NCBI GenBank assembly: GCA_022606135.1
Contig: JABYQN010000017.1
Location: forward strand, 1-64,000
DNA from: Fomes fomentarius
Taxonomy: Eukaryota; Basidiomycota; Agaricomycetes; Polyporales; Polyporaceae
Direction: 5' to 3'
Length of the DNA: 64,000 nucleotides
In this document: piece by piece, positions 42,540 through 53,960 of the stretch
How positions within the stretch are numbered: the first letter of the stretch is position 1
How the letters are laid out: each line of letters begins with the position of its first letter
Notes under the pieces: model-generated
Databases searched by the model: none
The model's input: only the letters and a program-made list of their open reading frames with translations
What the model was told of the DNA's origin: nothing
Made by a program: the position numbers and the translations under genes

Positions 42540-43895
42540 TTAGCATTCACCACATGCGCCTATCGAGTCGGTCGACATCTTGAAACGCAAGAAGCCCCTC
42601 TCATTCAGCTGAGGGAATGCTCGCACAAGAAACGCCACCCAGCCATCGAACTCCTCCTCTCTCCCCGAGGTGGGGACAGACCGATCGTACTCAGACGCCT
42701 CTCGAAGCACCCGTCCCGGCGACAACGCCGCAGATTGCTCATCTCCGACCACAAACACGACCGCCTCCAGCTGAGGAAAGCGCTGGGCAATCAGGGCATC
42801 GAGTCTCCTCCAAGGGGAGATTGGCCCCATGTTGCCGATCGCCTGCATGTCCTCGACCATCTGTCGCACGTACGGGCCGTACCTCTCGAAACGGAACGTG
42901 ATGCGCCTGAGCGAGGGAGGCGAACGCGAGATGAGGAGTGCGTTCCCGCTGAAGATCCGCGCATACAGCCCGGTCGCCGGCGGCCCGTGCATCGCGCTCG
43001 ACGTCGTGAAATAGAGGACGAGCTCGCGGAGCGAGAGGCAGCCGGAGATGTTGGTGCGTGGCGGTGGACCCGGTTCGCAGCGCGGCGGGACGCCGTCCAC
43101 CATCCACCCGAGCTTGCACACCGCCTCGAGGACGTTCGCGGAGAGCGACGTCACGTCATCCTTGCAGGCGGGGAGGAAGGTTCCCAGCGTGGTGTCGTCC
43201 TCGAGATCCTCCGTCATCGTGAGGAATAGACGGAGCGGGGAGTGTGTCCTACATGTGCGAAAGAAGCCCTGCAGAGGCCCCGTCGTCCGGGAGAGGAGAG
43301 CGATGATGTGAATGTCGTCGACCTGTAGGTAGTCGGGTGGGAAGCCGGGGTAGTAGCGTACTGAAGACTCCATGCACCGGACGTGATCCAGTACGAGCGC
43401 CGTAATGCTCTTTATGGGAGCGAAGAGTCGGTAAAAGGAAAAGTCGTCTTTGATGAAGCACCTGCGGAATGCGGCATTCTCAATACATCGTCGGTTGACG
43501 GGTATGGAGGTGTTTCCCAGTATTCGTTGGAAGAACAGGACGAGCTCGAACTCGATGCAAGTAACGTTCGGAAGCTGGGACAACGCGGTGTGCACGTCCT
43601 CCACTGCAACTTCTACGTAGTGCATCGGGTTAGGGTTTGCACCATGTACCTTGAACGCACGTATGTGTCGCACAATCTCGGGGCTCTCGGAGAGGAAAGT
43701 GTCGAGGTCATTGAACGAGAACAAGGGCACTGCTGGGCGACAGACCAGTGTGGTTGAGCGAAACAGATAGGGACGCGAGAGCACGAGCCAAGCATGGCAT
43801 ACGAGTGTGCACGATCGGATGGATGTGGTATCGGGTTGGAGATTGCAGAATACCGAATCGAGGAGTTCTGGAGGAAGAGTCAAAGGACACGGCAT
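42540..43895 (-). CDS. F-box domain protein, diverged class C-like
   Basis: This single-exon gene encodes 451 aa. ATG 43895 is the first in frame; an upstream GTG extends the frame by 19 codons but is not a start. The F-box lies at about residues 6-50 (LPPELLDSVFCNLQPD, then SCTLVCHAWLVLSRPYLF). The C-terminal half has LVLYFTTSSAMHG and ITFRFERYGPYVRQM, matching the VLFFTASGA and LRFQRYGPHTKE motifs of the class C second exon in one continuous frame. It is therefore the outgroup that shows where the class C intron lies. Cellular role: presumed SCF adaptor, substrate unknown. There is no repeat flank of the class C units around it. Confidence 0.8.
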   Translation of the reverse strand: MPCPLTLPPELLDSVFCNLQPDTTSIRSCTLVCHAWLVLSRPYLFRSTTLVCRPAVPLFSFNDLDTFLSESPEIVRHIRAFKVHGANPNPMHYVEVAVEDVHTALSQLPNVTCIEFELVLFFQRILGNTSIPVNRRCIENAAFRRCFIKDDFSFYRLFAPIKSITALVLDHVRCMESSVRYYPGFPPDYLQVDDIHIIALLSRTTGPLQGFFRTCRTHSPLRLFLTMTEDLEDDTTLGTFLPACKDDVTSLSANVLEAVCKLGWMVDGVPPRCEPGPPPRTNISGCLSLRELVLYFTTSSAMHGPPATGLYARIFSGNALLISRSPPSLRRITFRFERYGPYVRQMVEDMQAIGNMGPISPWRRLDALIAQRFPQLEAVVFVVGDEQSAALSPGRVLREASEYDRSVPTSGREEEFDGWVAFLVRAFPQLNERGFLRFKMSTDSIGACGEC

Positions 43896-44513
43896 CACGT
43901 TCAATAGTGACACGATTTTGTTCCTATGACCATGGGTAGAACCTAGATGCACACGTCAGTATCGTCCGCAATCTCTGTAGGTTCAAGACTAAGTACGAAC
44001 TCATGCCAGTGTACACCATGGATATAGTAGCTGACTGCGGGTAAAGTCAACTTGGCCACGTCAAGGGAGACTCCGAGCTTTAAGGCAGCTCGGACAGACG
44101 GCCGGTCCGACTCGGAGAACCGCAGAGGATTGTAAGTACCCACCTTAGGCGTAACGCCCGCCGAATGACAGATGTTGATTGAACGGATCGGTCTCTCCTG
44201 GACTCAGCCCGAGATGCCCGAGATGCGGGAAGCGCCAAGGTCAGCGATCGCCGCACATCGGTTTCCAGATAGTGATTAGGAGGAGCACGAACTGGTCATG
44301 CGGTGAACCCACTATAGGATACATGTACTTGTTGAACAAAAGGAACCTCTGTCTCTGCCTGTAAGTACGCGGGACATTTGAAGTAGATGTCAGCGAAGAA
44401 AGGGAAAACAAGGGTCCGATCCGGACGCACCTAGGCCATTCGGATCTCCTCTTGACGTTCCCTGAATGCAACTTCGAGTCGCTATTCAGGCGAAAGTAGA
44501 GGAAGAAGTTCCA
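43896..44513. other. Intergenic, no gene
   Basis: A minus-strand frame at 44241-44471 resembles nothing I know. There is a short GCCCGAGAT repeat near 44210. No feature is supported. Confidence 0.4.
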
Positions 44514-45637
44514 TCATGATACCCCAAACTCCGACGCAGTAGCATGGGATTGCCCATCTTCCGATCGGTACTCGAGGATAAGTTTGACCTTCGAGTGGAT
44601 CGAATTGGCGCCAAGCGTTGTCCAATCGAGCGCTCGTAGGACGGACGACATCATGAACTCGAGATGGATTCGCTCCATCTGCCGCGGCGAATCATGAATG
44701 ATAGAAAGGCATGCGGCAAAGCATTCTCGCATCTCGTAGGTGTGAGAGATGGCTGACAACAGAGTGAGACGCAGAGCCATGAGCGATGTGGACTTTGAGA
44801 TGCCAATGCTGCGCCAGCTGTTGTCTAAGCAGGCATATAATTTGAGAAACAATATGGAATGGATGATCGTGCGAAATGACTCTGACCTAGAATTTCGATC
44901 ATTGGAGGCTGCGGGGAGAGCATAGGGATCATGGTGAGTGTGACAAGCCTCGTGCAAACTTCAAATAGAGATGATATTGTCAACTTCTTGGGCATTCTCC
45001 CGGACCAGGATGACAGAAGATGCGTAAGAAATTCGGCAATTATCGAGTGATGAATAATGGGTACAATGACAGCAGCAGGAGTAGAAGGGCTTCCGATCTG
45101 CAAACAAGAAAAGTGGAAGGAAAGACTCTGGACTCGAGAGAGGTTGCACCTAGTGCGAGACGAGGCTTGAGCTTGGAAGCCCCGCATCCTCAGCAGTGCG
45201 TTGGTAGAGATCACGTTAACGATGCGTGCAGAATGGTCACCTTTGGAAATCAGCAGTATTAGATCTCGACGACGTCCAGCGTAGGGACGCACAGTGCAGG
45301 ATGGGTCATGGTGTTATCGTCGGTAGACGAAGCAAAGTCGACCATTGACGAGTTTCAAGACGCGCAAAGGACCATGCACAAATGAAACCATAAACCATAA
45401 GCTGTCGAGATTCAGATCCTGATGGCCTTGGAGCGGCAATATCCTGATGTGGCAGGCAATGACCGAGGTCGACTATGAAAGACAGAGAAACGCCCCGCCG
45501 TTCTTTGATGTGAGCCACCTCTTGCAGACCAATGTGCACTTTGCAAGAGTTGCTCTGTCAGCGTATATCTAGTCGAGTACCAGATCTTGAAGTTCGACGG
45601 GAAGTCGAGGTGTGTGACTTGCATAATCTGGTCTCAT
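44514..45637 (-). pseudogene. Class D F-box pseudogene
   Basis: From ATG 45637 the frame reads RLPVELQDLVLD, then an in-frame TAG (45569-45571), then CTLVCKRWLTS and another stop near 45475. This is the same F-box layout as the neighbouring class D genes (LPAELCDIIIDHLHGD ... CALVCRGWLK). The middle is scrambled between frames. The 3' half is better kept: a 62-nt intron (GTCAGA ... TTAG) joins to an exon with SLMALRLTLLSAISH and a Leu-rich end at 44514. The intron is at the same place and phase as in the two intact class D genes. Confidence 0.75.
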
Positions 45638-46077
45638 TGAACTTGCTACTCAGCCGCCGTTTGCTTTGCCACGAACCACTTCAACTCACTATGTCGATTT
45701 CGGGCTCTCAGCTTGTAGGGCCGTCTATCCCGCTTGTCATAGGGCCGCCCAATGTCTGCCTAGTAGGGGAGACTAGGTTTCAGAATGAGGATAGAGAGTT
45801 TCAAGAGTGTGGTAACCGCCGGATGCCATTTTCCTCCGCCACAACATACAAACAAGAGCAAACAGCCCTCATTATCGAGTCCGGTTAGTATCGAGTTCGT
45901 TCAGGTTAGTACGCGTGCGTCGTCTCCCAGTCCTCGTTTCAGCACTATATGTAACAAACACGAACCACTAGCGCACTGCATACATCCTCAACTTAAACAT
46001 CACTCTAGAGTCTACGGTCACGCCCTATCGACGTCGTCATAGTGACCCCCAGCCCCCGGCCTCTCAAGTCCATAAAC
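45638..46077. other. Intergenic, no gene
   Basis: No feature is recognised between the class D pseudogene and the class D gene at 46078. Confidence 0.4.
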
Positions 46078-47398
46078 TCAACGCACATCGGCATCCACGA
46101 CAACTTTGAGTCTTCTACGGCTAGCCAAGCGTGGAAGGTGTGTACTCAAGGTATCCGCGAACGCGAACGCTGGTCTGAGGCCCGCGTCCCGAGAAATGAA
46201 CTGTGCAATCGTCGAGAAGTCCACCGTGAGTGTCGCCTCTGGATACCCTCTCTCGCAAAGGCAATCGTCCAGGGCTCTCCAATCGAGTTCATCCAGCGAA
46301 ACATGCGCCTCTGAAGTGCCTGTAAGAGGGATCATGGGCAAGATATACAGGTCAATATCCCTGAGCGCTTGCGGAGGTTGGCGGAGAATAGCGATGGCAA
46401 CGTTCAAGGTGAGTCGGACATCATGAGCAACAGAGCGTCCTGTCAAGAGCTGAAGTCGAATCCTGACCATGTTGTGAGCGTCGTGCAGGCCAAGGTGTCC
46501 CCACCCATACTCTGTGATATGATCCGGCTTATTAGTCAGTGGAAAGGTATTAAGCTATTACACACGCACCTCCTTGCTCTGGTAGCTGCGCTTCCGGTCC
46601 GAAAATCAGGAGACGGAACTCTCTGAGGTTGGGAGCTGCTCGGACGATCTGTCCTATCCACGAGACGTCGATCCACGACCAGATGATTGGCGTCAGATCG
46701 AGCTCCAACAGAGAGGAGCCCAGATTGAGGCTATTGACAAGGTGCAGCAGTGCAGAGGATGGAACACATGTGGCACGGAGGTGCTCGACCGAAAGGCTTT
46801 GTGGTGGACTCCCATGGCATGAGTCGGGAATATCTCCGGGCTCTATAATCCCCGAGCACTCGATCTCCAACGTTCCTATACGAGGCCATAATGCAAGGAT
46901 CGAGTAAATCTTGTATACATCGGATGGCTGAAAACGTGGAATCGTGATCTCGAGGGTCTCCAAATTGAGTCCGATGTTGAGAGGACTTCCCGCATCCGAG
47001 TCGAGTGATGCGAGTGGCATGTTGATGAGTCGAAGGATGCGAAGGCGGGTGAGGGGAACTATCAACCGCGACAATAGACTTATATCCATGTCTCTGTAGT
47101 TGGACAGTTCGAGCTCGGTGATGTGACGAACAACGTCAGGGGTTTTGGAGAGAAATTGGACCAGGTTCGAGGAGCTCCCTTTGTCAGGGTCACACGACAA
47201 AGCATCGAAGAGATGATAGCGTGCGGTCTTCAGCCACCCCCTGCAGACTAACGCGCAGCTACACAGCGACAGTTTGTCCCCATGCAAGTGATCTATGATG
47301 ATGTCGCAGAGTTCAGCCGGCAGATGTGCTGGCCCTTGGCCGACTGTCATCATCCGGCTAACGCCACTGTAACTTGAATCTGACTGAGCTTTCCTCAT
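46078..47398 (-). CDS. F-box domain protein, class D (gene 1)
   Basis: I read two exons, 47398-46570 and 46511-46078, giving 420 aa. The intron is 58 nt (GGAG|GTGCGT ... CACAG|AG) with a GACTAAT-type branch site. ATG 47398 is the first in frame; ATG 47353 would also leave the F-box intact. The F-box is at about residues 24-66 (LPAELCDIIIDHLHGD, CALVCRGWLKTARYHLF). A Leu-rich region follows, and the second exon has MVRIRLQLLTGRSVAHDVRL. Without the intron the frame would end after PEQGGACVIA. Together with the gene at 47702-49073 and the pseudogene at 44514-45637 it forms a head-to-tail array of three class D loci. Confidence 0.75.
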
Positions 47399-47701
47399 AC
47401 GCAGACGGAAGCAGCGTACCTTTGGACTGCAGGTGACAAGTGGGTATTGGTGTTCAAGTTCAATGATGACCAAGTTGCAATTAGCGGTGCGCTGGTTGAC
47501 GTTCAAAGTTGGAACTGTTCAAGTTGCATGGGCCGCGGTGTCGACATCACGATGGCAGCCACTGATCGGGAGACCGGGCCGAGCACCTCCAATTCCCAGA
47601 CTCGGACGTGCTCACTTTGCCATCATATGTATAGAGCATATATAGTCACACTACTAGCACTATTCGACAATACACCGGGCGAATGGAAGCTACTAGTGAT
47701 A
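47399..47701. other. Intergenic, 303 bp
   Basis: This is the spacer between two class D genes on the same strand. It should contain the promoter of the downstream one. No motif is recognised. Confidence 0.4.
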
Positions 47702-49073
47702 CTATCGGGGACTGATGCTGACCTGAACTCTACCATCGTCCATAAGCCGCGGTACACATTTGTTCCAGAATGCCTTCAGCACCCCGTCAAGATTGCTTTC
47801 TCCTTCTCCGAAACCAGGAACGCATGGCACGATCAGGATTATGAGCATGGTTTCGCGATGTTCCTTCGCTAGGAGCAGGTCTTCCAGTATCTCCCATTGT
47901 AGCTGGCTGAACCAGAAAATAGCTTCTTCAGCCGAAGGTTTGGATCCTTGCACGGTGCCGAAGGCAAAGTTGAGGATGAGGGTGCGGAGAGAAGGTGCAG
48001 CGAGTTGGATGATCGGTTGGTATTGCGCGAAGAGCGTAGCCGCGAGGTCATGCTTCAGCTGCCAGCCAGAGAAGCACAGCTCAAGCGAGTTGAGTTCTGT
48101 ACAGCTAGACACCCGCCTGGTAGCTGCCACCATGCGGATCTCAGCATAACCGTTGCGTGATGAGTTATGCTTGGCACGTACCGCTGACACGACCTCGAAT
48201 ATCCGGCAACTCTTCTGAGGGCTCCGACCTCAAAACGACACCTGGGACGAACCGGAAGCGCTCGAGAGTTGAGCCTACCAGCTCGACGAGCAGTGACCCC
48301 AAGCGAGTGAGCTGCGGCGATGCGAACATAGCTTCGACGATGAACAGCTGCCGCAATTCCTTCATTAGTCCCGGCTTCTGGAGGAGCCACGTCACGATGG
48401 TGAGCGGGATTCTCAACGTCGTAAGTTTGCGCAATTTGGGCACCGCGAGGCTGTCAGGCAGGGCTCGGAATTGGGGACGAGGGATGCTCAGGCTGCGGAT
48501 CGGCCCCATGGGGGACTGTGCTGACAGGGGACCAGAAAGTCCGAGGTGGTCGATCTCGGAGAATATACTGAGCAGACTTTGTAAGATGCCGAGATCCTCC
48601 ATGATCGCGTTGCCCTCTTTGACGGAGACGCGTCGGATCGGTCGGACCTGCGTTGTCGACAAATGCTCGATGTTCGAAGAGACTATAATGTTCACTCTGA
48701 CGAGCTCGAGATCAGACACCCGAGGGAGAGCCGTGAGGGACTTAATGAGATCGCGGAGGTTGAGCTCTTCGTGGTCGTAGAGTACGAGTACCTTGACATG
48801 GCGCGAGATTGCGGGGGTTCCTGAAAGGAAGTCTGCCACCTGGGTAGGTGAACCGCGACTGGGCTTGGCTACGAAGATATTGAAGAGATTGCGTCGAGCG
48901 GGTTTGACCCAGCTCTTGCATACCAACGAGCAGGAGAGAAGGGAGGGCCTTTCATGATGCAGTTCATCAATTATCAGGTCGCATATCTCCGTTGTAAGAA
49001 TGGTGCGGTGGGCCGATTCGGCGTAAGCCACATTGGTGTTCCAGGGTGCTTGCGTTCGAGTCGGACCTGACAT
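47702..49073 (-). CDS. F-box domain protein, class D (gene 2)
   Basis: I read two exons, 49073-48182 and 48123-47702, giving 437 aa, with a 58-nt intron (AGCG|GTACGT ... GGCAG|CT). ATG 49073 is used; the frame is open upstream only from a GTG. The F-box lies at about residues 24-68 (LTTEICDLIIDELHHERPS, CSLVCKSWVKPARRNLFN). The central part has Leu-rich strands, and the second exon has CTELNSLELCFSGW. The intron phase and position match the other class D loci. The substrate is unknown. Confidence 0.78.
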
Positions 49074-50639
49074 GATGCGTCCAGGGCCTCCTATGTGCGT
49101 AGTCGAGTAAGAGTATGAGCAACAGAAGTAGAAGTATTTCGGGGGACCACTCACCACTGTGACTTACGCAGAGAAAATTCGGCCCCGCAATCGCTCAATG
49201 TCCGGGTTTAAGAACCTATCCGGAGGACAAAGCAGCCAAAATGAGGGACCCCCTATTGTCACAGTCGAGCCTTACATCACGTTATCGGAGTAATCGATCC
49301 TAGGAATCTGGCATTCAGGGAAACACCCCTAATCAGTCCCATTCAGGAGTTGGCTAGGAATGCATCCCACGGCTTGACCATTAGTCCAATTGTTCCACAG
49401 TGAGGTCACATGAGATCATAGTATAATAGAGCGTGTAGTAGTGTTGGTGGTACCATAGCACATACAAATGTAAGCGTAGGACACACCCGCCAGTGTGGAC
49501 ACTGGTGTCGCCTAGGGCGTTTAGATTGTCCTGGCAGGCGGAGGAAATTGCTCCGGCTACCAGCTTTAGACCCGAGCCACTCTTGTTGTGTGCGCATGAT
49601 CATGACTAGAGATCGAAGTGCTGCTCTGCGTGAAGAAATATCAGTCGTATTAGACTGAGATAAATGATTGACTCGAAGCGACTCACCGTAGGGCCACTCA
49701 TAGTATCCCAGTCAGGAGGGACCCGAATCTGAACCGACCTTCAGATAGGAGACGACCATCCTCAACTACGCGAGGCAATCGACTAGCTCCAGCTCCGAGC
49801 CTTGATGGCACGGGTCCCCTTCTCAGAAGTACTGCGTCTTGTAGGAAGAGCATGAATGAATCATCCAACTCGACGCTGTGGTAAGAACATGATCGCAGAG
49901 AGAAGACTCATTAGCAGTCACGGTTCATCAGTTCGAAGCGGTTTGTGGTGGTGACACGTACTACATGATTGCGCAGTTGGGGTCTTAGAAAGGAAACCCA
50001 AGCGCCAGTTCAAGTACTAACTCCACAGTTTGGCCTCAGTCACTCATATTCTAGATATCTAAGGCTCTTCGAAGCTAGTCACAGCGCTCCGCGCTGAGCT
50101 CCGAGCACGAATCACGCGCTCGCGCGGGCAAAAGGACGAAGTTGAAAGGTCAATAACGATATAACGATGTATGATACAAGCAGCAGCGGTGCGGAACTCG
50201 GACGTCTATGTATATGGAGAAAGAAAAAAAAACACATGTGCGGCGAGAGGGATCGTAACCGCTTTTGTACAGCGAGACATCAAATCGGAAAAGCTCTAAG
50301 GTAGTGTGAATGTGGTGCGGGATTCCTCTATATGTCTAGATCTATGGAGCGTGAAGGAGACCTGGTCGTGAAGTTTCATACAGATTGTTCGTGTCCGTCA
50401 AAGCAAAGGGTAGCATGCGACATGTAGACCTATGATCGTGGCGTAACAACCGTCCATTCATTAAAGGAGAACGAGGCTGGGAGAGAAAGAAGAAACAATG
50501 ACAGGGAAAAGAGAGCATGATAAAGGAGTGGACGTGAAGCGGTATTCAAGGCGGCCTCAAGCACCGCCCATAACGGCCCCAACTAGATGATTGGCAGGAG
50601 ATTGTATCCGTGAGAAACACACCGTCGCCGCCGGGACAT
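49074..50639. other. Intergenic, 1.57 kb
   Basis: This holds the presumed promoter of class D gene 2 and the 3' flank of the ThrE-like gene. An A-rich tract (AAAGAAAAAAAAACA) lies near 50221-50235. No gene or tRNA is recognised. Confidence 0.4.
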
Positions 50640-53600
50640 TCAAAGCGAGAACATTCCTGCGGCGCGGCGGCGAGATGGGATAGGATGTACAAGGACGAGG
50701 GAGATGCCGAGACCAACGGTGAGGCCGATCGACACCGAGATTAGCTGTAGCGCGGTCTGGAATCCGGAAAGGTAGGCCTCGTTCGTGGCGGTACCCGACT
50801 CCTGTCTCTGCACAAACGTGAAGAGACCGCCGTTCGCGAGACCTGACGGGAGCTGGAACAAAATACCGGTGATCTGTGTATGGGATGCGATGAGCTGAAA
50901 TTCCATTGACGGTGCGCACAAATGACACGTACCATGACCACGAACGCATTTCCGTTGAAGAACCGGCCGTAAAGGTTGGAGACAAAGCCAACCGCCAGCG
51001 CACCGACGGCAGCCGAGATGTCGCTCTGGTTGCGGAACCGCGTGCCCGTAAAGTGGTTCGTGACCCATCCGATGCACGAGATTACCACCAGCAGATACTG
51101 TACAGGGGTCAGTTCACGGAGAATCTGATCATAAGTCCGGGTAAGCTTACCAATTCTCGCCGCTCGTACGGCGTGTGCCACCGTAGGCTGAGGAAGAGCG
51201 AGTACATTGGAACCGAGAGGAATGCTAGCTAGATCATCAGAAAGAGGACTTTGTGAAGTTGATAGAGCGTTACTCACCCCACCACAAAGACGGCGTCTGC
51301 TGCCACCACGGACCATCAGGGTCGTGGCTGACGCTGCACGTCAGGTCGTCTGAACCCGCGAGTCGATGATTTGTGAGCTTGGAGTATGCCGTGGCGCCGA
51401 TAGCGAGACCGAAACCGAGGAACAGGGAGTAGATGCAGGAGAAGCATACGCGCACGGCACCCGAGACGATGTTGCGCGACGAAAGCTCTAGGCTGCCACA
51501 GAGCACGATAAAACCCTGCGCAGATGTTCATGGTGAGCACCAGGACAACGGCCTTCGTGCAAGTTGTACTCACGGGAAGGATGAGCACGACTGAACTGGA
51601 TGCGATAGCAGAGTAGCAGAAGAAAGATGCGGATGACAGAGCAGCAGCGATGAAGCTGAAGATTGTAGCAACGGTAATTCTGTGCTCATGTTGGTCAGTG
51701 TGATGCCAGACTAACCAGCGAACTACTTACTCAAAGACATTAGAGTAGAGCTCGTTACGGGCAGCGAAAAGTTGAATGATGATGAGGAGACAGCCGAGTG
51801 GGAAAGACATCACACAGTCGATGAAAGAACCGTTGAAGCTGACGCTGCAGATGGATGCAGAACATGCACCGCCGATCAGGACAATCTGCCAGTTCTTGTA
51901 TCGAGGCTTGCGACGCATGAGGTCGTCCAACTCGACTGACGCATCCTTCACAGAGATTTCATCGTGAATGACCTATGAGAGACGATGAGCACAGGCGCAA
52001 CGAGGTTTCACGAAATGCTCATACGCATACCTTCCAATAGAGCTCATGCGCCTCCTGGAGCTTGCCAATGTCAATCGCGCTCCCTTGGCGAATGAACTTG
52101 ATGTTACTTGTGCCCGTTGTAGTGTCGTCGAAGGAGATGAGCATCACGTCGGGAAGGTACAGACACGACAGCTCGATGTCGAGCACCTTCGCGGTCGCCT
52201 GGATCTGCGCCTGCAACCGGTGCGACGGGCCGCCGAACATCATCATCGCACGGGCGAGTTTCAGAATGAACTCCTGCCGGCAGACAATCTCCGCAACATG
52301 GCGTGTAATCTAAGGAGCATGCCGAAAACAAAAATGTGGTCAGTACTCGTGCTCGCGTCAGGCCCGCGGACGTTGGCCGCAAAGTTCCCGCTTACCCAAA
52401 TTTCCGCCTTCTTGCGCTTCCTCCGCTTCTCCTTCTTTTCATCCATCCCACTTTCGTACTCATCGGTCCCGAGCTCCGTAGCCGGCGTGCTGGGCACTGT
52501 GCTGGGCGTGCCGAACTGCTTCAAGCTGAACTTTGGGAGGTCCCTGAGTGAAGCGTTCCACCCCCGCCTGCCCGAGATACCGGGCGTGATAGGTGATGGT
52601 GAAGACGATGCCGTCTCTTCGCTGGGCGTTGGCGGTCCCGACAGCGGCGTAAAACCTGCCCGCGACTCAAACATCATGCTCTGCGGCCGCGATAGCGACT
52701 TCCGATGCTTCTCGGAATACTTCGGCAGCTTGCTGTCCAAAGAGTATCTAAAGATAATTGTCAGTCAATCACATGCACGGCACGAGTACCGCTTCACGTA
52801 CCGCGAGAGGTGATAGCCCGGCCGCTTCAAATCTGGCCCAACCGTCGCAGGCGTGGGCGCAGCGACACCGGCGATGTTGCCTGCGCTTGCGATAAGAGGA
52901 CCGAACACGCCGGCGCCGCTTCTAGTCTTTGCAGGCCGGCCATCGCCAAATATAGTCTTGGTCCAAGGGTGGCTTGGCGGACGCAGCGATGAGGCCGACG
53001 TGTTCTGCGCGAAGTAGGTGCCCGCGTCGCTGCTGCGTGGCACAGGAGGGGGCGGCATCATCGAGGATGATGTGGAAATAGGGCCGACATAGGGCGACGA
53101 CGGCCGCGACTCATCAGATGAAGAGCGCACTGTCGGAGTCGTTGCGCCGGACTGCATCGAGTCGTACATGGACAGCAGAGCGGAGAGTACGCCAGTCGGA
53201 TGCGGCGCGGATTCGTGATACGCTTCGGCACTCTTCTCGACGTCACCTCGCTCGGAGCGCTCTTTGAAATAGTCTCGACGCGACTTCTTGCCCTTGGGGT
53301 CGCTCGTCGAGCGGCGGCGTGACTTACCGCTGAAATGGAAAAGGTTGTACTTGTGTGCGCGCACAACTTTCTCGGCCTGCTCCTGAGCATACTTTTCGAC
53401 GTCGCGCCCTGGCAGTCCCGCGGTCTCGTTAGAATCTATGAAGACCTCCCCAGGAACGTCGCGCATGTGTGACACCTCAGGTGATGCGGACCATGACTGG
53501 CCCGGGGACACTGCAGTTGGGGCAGTTGGGGCAACGGAGGCTAAAGGGGCCTTGTTGGGATGGTCGAACGATGAAGAGCGGTGGCGTTCCAAAGCGTGCT

Positions 53601-53960
53601 TGAGGTTGTTGAAGGCTTCGGGCTAGATGTCGGCGATTAGAGTAAGAGCCACAAGAGAAGAAGGGCGCGACATACATCCAGCCCATGTTCATCCAATGCC
53701 CTCGTCGACGAGGTCTCCTGAGGCTCGTCGAACATCCATTGGACCCTCCGTGGTGTCTTCGTTCCTGTCCGTCGTGTGCCACCGGGAGGGCGATTGTCGG
53801 GGGGAGTGGCGTCCGACGCGTTCACGTTGGTTGGTGAGTCCATGGCTTGATCATGCACGGTCACAGTGGACGGGGTCGGGATGGTGGACGGGGTCGGTGG
53901 TGTGGGCTCCGACGAGAGAAGGATGCTCGCTATGGAGGGAACATGGTTTGGGGGCGGCAT
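50640..53960 (-). CDS. ThrE/PRM10-like membrane exporter (DUF1212 family)
   Basis: I read ten exons: 53960-53676, 53622-52802, 52747-52396, 52309-52031, 51972-51731, 51679-51574, 51515-51278, 51224-51151, 51097-50933 and 50873-50640, giving 931 aa. All introns are GT-AG, 51-86 nt, and keep frame. The N-terminal 480 residues are Ser/Pro-rich and probably cytosolic. The ThrE N-terminal domain follows (about 490-600) with ARAMMMFGGPSHRLQ and YLPDVMLISFDD. The rest is a multi-pass membrane region, roughly ten segments, ending with LQLISVSIGLTVGLGISLVL. Relatives are yeast pheromone-regulated Prm10 and bacterial threonine/serine exporters. Fungal substrates and location are not established, so transport is inferred. 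It is a single copy here, unrelated in sequence to the 13679/17738 membrane proteins. Confidence 0.88.
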
